A stretch of DNA of 35,571 bases, taken from assembly GCA_017458625.1 (NCBI GenBank), contig JAFTAH010000113.1, positions 1-35,571 of the forward strand, read 5' to 3'. The first letter of the stretch is position 1, and each line of letters starts with the position of its first letter. The notes beneath the pieces are model-generated. The model searched no databases, had not been told where the DNA came from, and worked only from the letters and a program-made list of their open reading frames with translations. This stretch comes from Kiritimatiellia bacterium. Lineage in GTDB: Bacteria; Verrucomicrobiota; Kiritimatiellia; CAIQIC01; Lenti-01. Below are positions 30,932 through 35,571 of this stretch, piece by piece. The position numbers were made by a program, and so were the translations under genes.

Positions 30932-32815
30932 ATGGCCTCCAAGAGCCCCAGTCCCCGCTCCCCGGCCCCATCCTCCCCCTCCTCCCCGGCCCGCGCCCGC
31001 CGCGCCGCCGCCCCGCCTCCCGCCTTTCCCAAGGCCCGCTTCATCCTCATCGGCGCCTGCCTCCTCCTCGCCTGGTTTGGCCTTGCCGGACGCGTCGCCT
31101 ACCTCCATCTCGGCCCCAACGTCCATCTCCACGCCCGCGTCAACGCCCTCCGCGACTTCACCGACGATGTCTCCGCCCGCCGCGGCCGCATCCTCGACCG
31201 CAACGGCCAGCTCCTCGCCCTCGACGTCCCCGTCACCCGCATCGACGCCAACCCCTCCCTCCTCGCCTCCAACAACGCCGTCGGACGCATGGCCTACGGC
31301 CTCGCCCAGGCCCTCGACCGCCCCCTCAACGAGGTCCTCCGCAGCCTCGACCACACCAACCGCCTCGGCGTCACCGTCATGCACTACGCCACCACCGACC
31401 TCGTCCAGCGCGTCCAGGCCATGACCAACCGCCTCGCCCTCGACGGCCTCGCCTTCCATCCCGAGTCCGTCCGCTCCTACCCCGGCGGCTCCCTCGCCTG
31501 CCACGTCGTCGGCTTCGCCAACCGCGAGGGCATCGGCTCCGCTGGCGTCGAGCAGCAGTACGACTCCTATCTCCGCCCCCACTCCGGCCTCCTCGGCGGC
31601 CTCAAGGACGGCTCCCGCCGCGAAATCCGCACCCGCCGCACCATCGAGGTCGAGCAGCTCGACGGCGCCGACGTCACCCTCACCCTTGACCAGAACGTCC
31701 AGTACTTCGCCGAGTCCGCCCTCGCCGCCGCCATCACCAACTACGACGCCGAGGGCGGCTGGGTCATCGTCGAGGAAGTCAAGACCGGCGCCATCCTCGC
31801 CATGGCTTCCTGGCCCCCCTACGACCCCAACGCCTACTCCGAGGCCTCCCCCCACGAACGCCTCAACCAGGCCATCGGCGCCACCTATGAGCCCGGCTCC
31901 ATCTTCAAGGTCGGCGTCGTCGCCGCCGCCCTCGACGCCGGCCTCGTCGCCACCAACGACCTCTTCGACTGCGAAAACGGCCTCTGGATGCACAACGGAC
32001 GCGCCCTCCACGACTTCCATCCCTACGGCATCCTCGACGTCACCGGCATCATCGCCAAGTCCTCCAACGTCGGGGCCGCCAAGATTGCCGTCCTTCTCGG
32101 CGAACCCCGCCTCTACAAGTACCTCACCAGCTACGGCTTCGGCCGCCGCGCCGCCGTCGGCCTCCCCGGCGAGGAGGGCGGCATCCTCTACGCCGACTGG
32201 CGCAAGCACGGCATCGACATCACCCGCATCGCCATGGGGCACTCCGTCGCCATCACCGCCCTCCAGATGGTCACCTTCCTCTGCTGCATCGGCAACGACG
32301 GCTACCTCATGCACCCCTACCTCCTCAAGTCCGTCACCACCCCCGATGGCCAGGTCCTCCTTTCCGGTGCCCCAGAGACCATCGGCCGCCCCCTCACCGA
32401 ACGCACCGCTCGCCAGATGCGCAACATGCTCACCGCCGTCACCGGCCCCGAAGGCACCGCCAAGAAGGCCAACATCCCCGGCTACGTCGTCGGCGGCAAG
32501 ACCGGCACCGCCGAAAAGCTCGAGCACGGCCACTACGTCAAGTCCAAGAACATGGCCTCTTTCATGGGCCTCGTCCCCGCCGACAACCCCGTCGTCGGCA
32601 TCATCGTCACCCTCGACGCCCCACGCCGCAACCGCACCGCCGGACAATGCGCCGCCCCCTTCTTCGCCTCCGTCGCCGCTCCCGTCGCCCACTACCTCGA
32701 CATCCCCACCTCCGACGCCTCCGACACCGTCGCCTACAACCGCATCCTCGCCCTCCCCGACGCCCCCGAGGACGCACTCGACGCCTCCCTCGACGCCCCC
32801 CCCCTCCCCGACTAG
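30932..32815 (+). CDS. ftsI: Class B penicillin-binding protein, septal transpeptidase FtsI/PBP3
   Basis: The protein has 627 residues. A Pro/Ser/Arg-rich cytoplasmic start (about 33 residues) precedes one membrane segment (about 36-56). The dimerisation/pedestal domain begins with RRGRILDRNGQLLALDV (84-100). The transpeptidase motifs are complete: Ser323-Ile-Phe-Lys326 in YEPGSIFKV, Ser377-Ser-Asn379 in AKSSNVG and Lys523-Thr-Gly525 in GGKTGTAEK. It crosslinks septal peptidoglycan together with FtsW. The gene begins 47 bases after ftsL. Unusually, no murE/murF/mraY genes follow. The cluster stops here and a repeat mosaic begins 44 bases after the TAG stop. Confidence 0.95.
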   Translation: MASKSPSPRSPAPSSPSSPARARRAAAPPPAFPKARFILIGACLLLAWFGLAGRVAYLHLGPNVHLHARVNALRDFTDDVSARRGRILDRNGQLLALDVPVTRIDANPSLLASNNAVGRMAYGLAQALDRPLNEVLRSLDHTNRLGVTVMHYATTDLVQRVQAMTNRLALDGLAFHPESVRSYPGGSLACHVVGFANREGIGSAGVEQQYDSYLRPHSGLLGGLKDGSRREIRTRRTIEVEQLDGADVTLTLDQNVQYFAESALAAAITNYDAEGGWVIVEEVKTGAILAMASWPPYDPNAYSEASPHERLNQAIGATYEPGSIFKVGVVAAALDAGLVATNDLFDCENGLWMHNGRALHDFHPYGILDVTGIIAKSSNVGAAKIAVLLGEPRLYKYLTSYGFGRRAAVGLPGEEGGILYADWRKHGIDITRIAMGHSVAITALQMVTFLCCIGNDGYLMHPYLLKSVTTPDGQVLLSGAPETIGRPLTERTARQMRNMLTAVTGPEGTAKKANIPGYVVGGKTGTAEKLEHGHYVKSKNMASFMGLVPADNPVVGIIVTLDAPRRNRTAGQCAAPFFASVAAPVAHYLDIPTSDASDTVAYNRILALPDAPEDALDASLDAPPLPD

Positions 32816-32858
32816 AGGGATCAACATTTTCTGTCGCCGTTTCGGTTGCGCATTGGCA

Positions 32859-32998
32859 CTAGAGCATTTTCAAGAATATTGTAGCCATTTGGCGGGCGGC
32901 TTCCGGAGGTGCGGCTTCCAGCCGCGCAATGAATTTGGGCGCGACAGGATGTCGCACCTCCGAACCTTGCGGCCACACATTTTCGCAAAATGCTCTAG
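32859..32998. repeat. 140-bp nested palindromic element with CTAGAGCATTTT ends
   Basis: Perfect 12-base terminal inverted repeats (32859-32870 and 32987-32998) enclose an inner pair GGAGGTGCG (32905-32913) and CGCACCTCC (32953-32961). Inside these lie two small hairpins, GCGGCT-TCC-AGCCGC (32911-32925) and GCGACA-GGA-TGTCGC (32941-32955). Folded, this would give a long stem with a multi-branch head. There is no coding capacity. It resembles a non-autonomous MITE- or REP-like element and may also stop transcription from ftsI. Confidence 0.82.
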
Positions 32999-33096
32999 TG
33001 GTCGCAGTAAACCGCGCCCCTCCCGCTGTACCCCAGCGCGGGAGGGACGCAATTCATTGCGTCCGGCGGGCTATGCTTTTCATGGAACCGCTCTAG
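32999..33096. repeat. Second palindromic element, ending at the UGSC-like gene stop codon
   Basis: It contains CCCTCCCGC/GCGGGAGGG arms (33018-33026 and 33038-33046), then GGACGCAAT and ATTGCGTCC (33045-33064), and ends GGAACCGCTCTAG (33084-33096). The CTAG at this end supplies the TAG stop codon (33093-33095) of the minus-strand gene. The AATTCATTGCG-type core is shared, inverted, with the neighbouring element (near 32924-32934). Confidence 0.7.
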
Positions 33097-35273
33097 CGAT
33101 AGCGGGACGAGTCCGAGGAGGGACGGCGACGAGTCGGATAGGACGGACGGGCGCCGGGCGCGAAGCGGTCGGCGGGAGCTGGGCGGTCGGCGGAAGCGTC
33201 GGCGTCTTCGCCGTCGGTCGTAGGGCGGCGGAAGGAAGATGCGGGGCGCTGGACGGATGGATTGCGGGAGGCAGGAGTGGAAGGCGGCCGGCGAAGGTTG
33301 CGCGATGGAGTCTCGGGAACGAGGTCACTGGAGAGGTAGAAGGTGGAGAGCGGAGCGTAGCCACGCTCGGCCATGAGGGCGTCCCAGCCGGCGGGAAGGT
33401 TCAGCTTGATGGTGGCAAAGCCGCCGCCGGGAACGCAGAGCTCCTTGTTGCGGGCGGGGTCGCCGGTGACTAGGAATGCACTTTTGCCAGCTTCCATGGC
33501 GGGGACGGTCGGCAGGGAGGGCTGCCCGGTCCAGGCGAGCCAGGACGGGGTGGGCGTCTCGGCGGCGCCTTCGGCCTCGGCGATGCGCGCTTCGTGGCTG
33601 CGGAGGGGGAGTCCCTTGGCGTCGAGCGCGCTACCGGGATTGCCCCAGTAGTTGGCAAAGGCGCGCTGGCCGAGCGGAATCCGGGAGGTGGCCACGAGGG
33701 CTTGCTCGAGCGCGGCTTTCGAGGGGTAGGCGGCCGCCAGGTCCCGCGCCACGCCAGGCGTGAGCAGGAAGACGCGGTAGACGCAGGGCATGCCGCTCGC
33801 CAGCGCCATCTGCGATTTTTCGGCGGCGTCCCAGGCGATCATGTCCTTGATGCGTTCGGGGTCGGCGGTGGCGGGCACGAGGTTGTTGCCCCAGTTGATA
33901 GCGGAAGCGGCGGTAAGGGCGGAGTCGTTGAGGGCGAATCCGCGCTGCATGTGGTGGGGCTTCCAGCCGACCGCCAGGGCCGCCGCCTCGTCCTCGGCCA
34001 GGCACCAGGGCATGAGGTAGCCGAAAGTGCCCATGCGGTTTTCCTTGACGCGGTAGCCGCCGAGGTTGAGCAGCGCGAGGTTGATGAAGCGGCCGAGCTG
34101 GGCGTTGCGGGCCTCGGAGATCTCGCCCTGGGCGCAGTCGAAGCCGAGCTGGCGGGCGACGGGGCCGTTGAGCCAGCAGTAGGGCGTCCAGGCGTGGGTG
34201 GAGGAGAGCGGGCGGCGGAAGTCGCCGTCCTTCATGGCCTCGACAAAGGCGAGCAGCAGCGGCATGAACTCGGGCGGGCAGCCGGCCATGACGCCGTTGG
34301 CGGCGACGTGGCGGGGCGTGACGGCACGCTGGGCGGGCGGGAGGTCGCCGAGGGAGGCGTCGGGAGGCAGGTCGGTGAAGCGGAGGAATTCGGCGACGGC
34401 GGACGAGGTGGGCAAGACGATAGGCAGTCCGTCGGTCCAGCCCGCCTCGGCGAATGCGGCAAGACCCTCGGACTCGGTGGCGAAATAGTCGATGGGGGTC
34501 GGCCCCTCGGCGCTGGCGGAGTCGGCGGCGGGAAGCGGGGAGGTCAGCCCCTGTTTGATTTGAGGCCATAGAATCGAACGGGTGTTCTCCAGCAGCTCTT
34601 CGCGGGTATGGGAGGCGAAGGGACCGGGATATTCGGCGATGGCGAGGACGGCGAGCCCGGCGGCCTGCGCGGTGGCGCGAGCCTGCTGGACGAAGCCGGG
34701 CGCGGCGATCATGACGGACGGAATGCCTAAAACCTCGGCGGCCAGGCACGAGCCGGTCTCCTTGGGCGTGCAGAGGCCGCAGCCGCCGTTGCCGGAAATG
34801 ACGGCATCGACGCCGAATTCGCGAAGCCGCTGCTGGAATTCGTCCTTGGCGCGGCGGGAGACGCCGGGACGGGGATAGGGACCGGCGGAACCGATCTCGT
34901 CCAAAAGGTAGACCTTGGCAGTCGGGAACTCGGCAAGGATGAGGCGGCGGAGCTCGGGATGGGTCACGTTGGCCATGAAGCTGCCGCCGACCAGCGCGAT
35001 GGTTTTGCCGTCGAGCGTGTCGAGGCGCGGCGCAGGCGGCATCGGCTCGATGACCGTGCCCGGAACCGGACAGACCACCGCCACGGATGGCGGCAGCTCC
35101 GGCACCAACGCTCCCTGCCTCTCCGTTTCTTCCTCCGCCAGCGCCCAGGCCGGCAGCGCACAGGACGTCTCCCCGCAGTCGTCCAGTTCGTCTCCGCAAA
35201 CTGACAGGGTGAAAAACGCGGCCCCAAGAACGGCGACGGCAAGGGGCAGACAATAGCTGGGGCTTGACTTCAT
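33093..35273 (-). CDS. Exported UGSC-family-like redox protein (Cys form) with a large second domain
   Basis: The protein has 726 residues. A signal peptide (hydrophobic core about 9-24) is followed by a Cys-rich patch (DDCGETSC). Residues about 85-240 resemble the UGSC family, often selenoproteins: DEFQQRLREFGVDAVISG, then GNGGCGLCTPKETGSC with Cys165, Cys168 and Cys176, then LGIPSVMIAAPGFVQQA. The usual U/C-G-S-C motif is C-G-L-C here. Residues about 270-560 match a domain I recall in the same proteins: DGLPIVLPTSSAVAEFL, VAANGVMAGCPPEFMPLLLA, INWGNNLV. The last 90 residues are a Pro/Ser/Arg-rich disordered tail. The function is unknown; a thiol redox or organometallic role is only suggested by the family. 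ATG 35273 has GAGGGT close by and TATAGT nine bases upstream. The longer open frame crosses the repeat and is rejected. Confidence 0.78.
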   Translation of the reverse strand: MKSSPSYCLPLAVAVLGAAFFTLSVCGDELDDCGETSCALPAWALAEEETERQGALVPELPPSVAVVCPVPGTVIEPMPPAPRLDTLDGKTIALVGGSFMANVTHPELRRLILAEFPTAKVYLLDEIGSAGPYPRPGVSRRAKDEFQQRLREFGVDAVISGNGGCGLCTPKETGSCLAAEVLGIPSVMIAAPGFVQQARATAQAAGLAVLAIAEYPGPFASHTREELLENTRSILWPQIKQGLTSPLPAADSASAEGPTPIDYFATESEGLAAFAEAGWTDGLPIVLPTSSAVAEFLRFTDLPPDASLGDLPPAQRAVTPRHVAANGVMAGCPPEFMPLLLAFVEAMKDGDFRRPLSSTHAWTPYCWLNGPVARQLGFDCAQGEISEARNAQLGRFINLALLNLGGYRVKENRMGTFGYLMPWCLAEDEAAALAVGWKPHHMQRGFALNDSALTAASAINWGNNLVPATADPERIKDMIAWDAAEKSQMALASGMPCVYRVFLLTPGVARDLAAAYPSKAALEQALVATSRIPLGQRAFANYWGNPGSALDAKGLPLRSHEARIAEAEGAAETPTPSWLAWTGQPSLPTVPAMEAGKSAFLVTGDPARNKELCVPGGGFATIKLNLPAGWDALMAERGYAPLSTFYLSSDLVPETPSRNLRRPPSTPASRNPSVQRPASSFRRPTTDGEDADASADRPAPADRFAPGARPSYPTRRRPSSDSSRYR

Positions 35274-35282
35274 AGCACCCTC

Positions 35283-35312
35283 ACTATAGCGGTTCCCGGG
35301 TGCGGACGGCAA
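35283..35312 (-). promoter_or_regulatory. Candidate promoter of the UGSC-like gene
   Basis: TTGCCG (35307-35312), 18 bases, TATAGT (35283-35288), then nine bases to ATG 35273. The transcript would have a leader of only a few bases. Confidence 0.4.
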
Positions 35313-35337
35313 CCATTTTTGGCCTGCCCGCAACCAA

Positions 35338-35472
35338 GGGGTGTGGGCAAAAAGTGTAAGGGTCTCAATGGAGGACGGGCAAAGAATGGCCTTGTTTGTT
35401 GAGAAACAGCCGACAGTTGCATGCCTAGATAAAAATAGACATATCATTTGGCCTTTCGCGGGCGAGGGACAC
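35338..35472 (-). repeat. Dispersed 135-bp repeat, copy B (inverted relative to copy A)
   Basis: Read on the minus strand this matches 6-140 without gaps. It lies upstream of the UGSC-like gene in the sense direction, 65 bases from its start codon, so it could be part of that gene's control region or an independent element. The hairpin in the first third is kept through a U-G pair. Confidence 0.8.
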
Positions 35473-35484
35473 GACTGGGGGCGC

Positions 35485-35571
35485 GGGCGGCCCGCCCGCG
35501 AAAATCCAAAGGATGGCGGCAGAACGGTCCACCAAGGGGCGCTCCCATGGAACATCGCGGGCGGGCCGCCC
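35485..35571. repeat. GC-rich inverted repeat at the window edge
   Basis: GGGCGGCCCGCCCGCG (35485-35500) is the exact reverse complement of 35556-35571, and each arm is itself close to a palindrome. Between them lie about 55 bases without recognisable coding. The element may continue past the window end. Confidence 0.6.

Noticed and set aside
31686-33473. Plus-strand frame of 595 codons overlapping ftsI and the repeat mosaic
   Set aside because: Ser/Pro/Thr shadow of ftsI that runs through palindromic repeats and into the antisense of the UGSC-like gene.
1-35571. Whole window as a transposon bounded by the 135-bp inverted repeats
   Set aside because: The interval contains core genes (alaS, lnt, ftsI, rsmH) and no transposase; the repeats are imperfect dispersed copies.

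Overview
The window looks like chromosomal DNA from a high-GC Gram-negative bacterium. Lnt and an LptF/LptG permease imply an outer membrane with lipoproteins and LPS-like glycolipid. I would place it in the PVC superphylum, most likely Kiritimatiellota or a close relative. This rests on overall impression: an exported modular protein ending in a phenylalanine-leucine-arginine motif, HTH-EIIA fusions, DUF1343 and DUF3142 proteins, very C-rich codons and intergenic repeat mosaics. No rRNA is present to prove it. I support 24 protein genes and saw no tRNA, rRNA, transposase or CRISPR array.

Layout. Positions 1-160 hold one copy of a 135-bp repeat whose inverted partner is at 35338-35472. Next come a divergent pair, a small membrane-anchored protein (158-751, minus) and a 1623-residue secreted nuclease-like modular protein (990-5861), followed by a lemA-TPM pair (5915-7465). 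After a repeat-rich 536-bp gap there is an overlapping DUF3142 and exported-partner pair (8002-11479), then a PduQ-like iron alcohol dehydrogenase (11719-12870). A CTAG-rich spacer separates this from convergent minus-strand genes. Read in transcription order, those genes are: a carbohydrate ABC permease with a giant loop (24940-23129); an exported protein, a STAS protein, a polyprenyl glycosylphosphotransferase and a HAD phosphatase (22912-19754, an envelope polysaccharide group); then an HTH-EIIA regulator, NamZ-like muramidase, Lnt and AlaS (19585-13018). The right part is on the plus strand: an LptF/LptG permease, a metal-complex-binding protein, and the start of the division/cell-wall cluster (mraZ, an unknown gene, rsmH, an ftsL-like gene, ftsI). 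It ends with a palindromic repeat mosaic and a minus-strand UGSC-like redox protein.

Functional picture. Most genes serve the envelope: septal peptidoglycan synthesis, peptidoglycan turnover, lipoprotein maturation, glycolipid export, polysaccharide initiation, and exported proteins. The most interesting signals are genome-style ones. These are a fixed TANNNT-N9-ATG arrangement upstream of five genes suggesting leaderless mRNAs, a strong TAG stop-codon preference (14 of 24 genes), several families of structured intergenic repeats, a composition break at a domain boundary inside the giant gene, a permease with about 330 inserted extracytoplasmic residues, and an EIIA-fused regulator translationally coupled to a muramidase. 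I found no clear new defence or biosynthetic system. All coordinates and alignments were made by eye.
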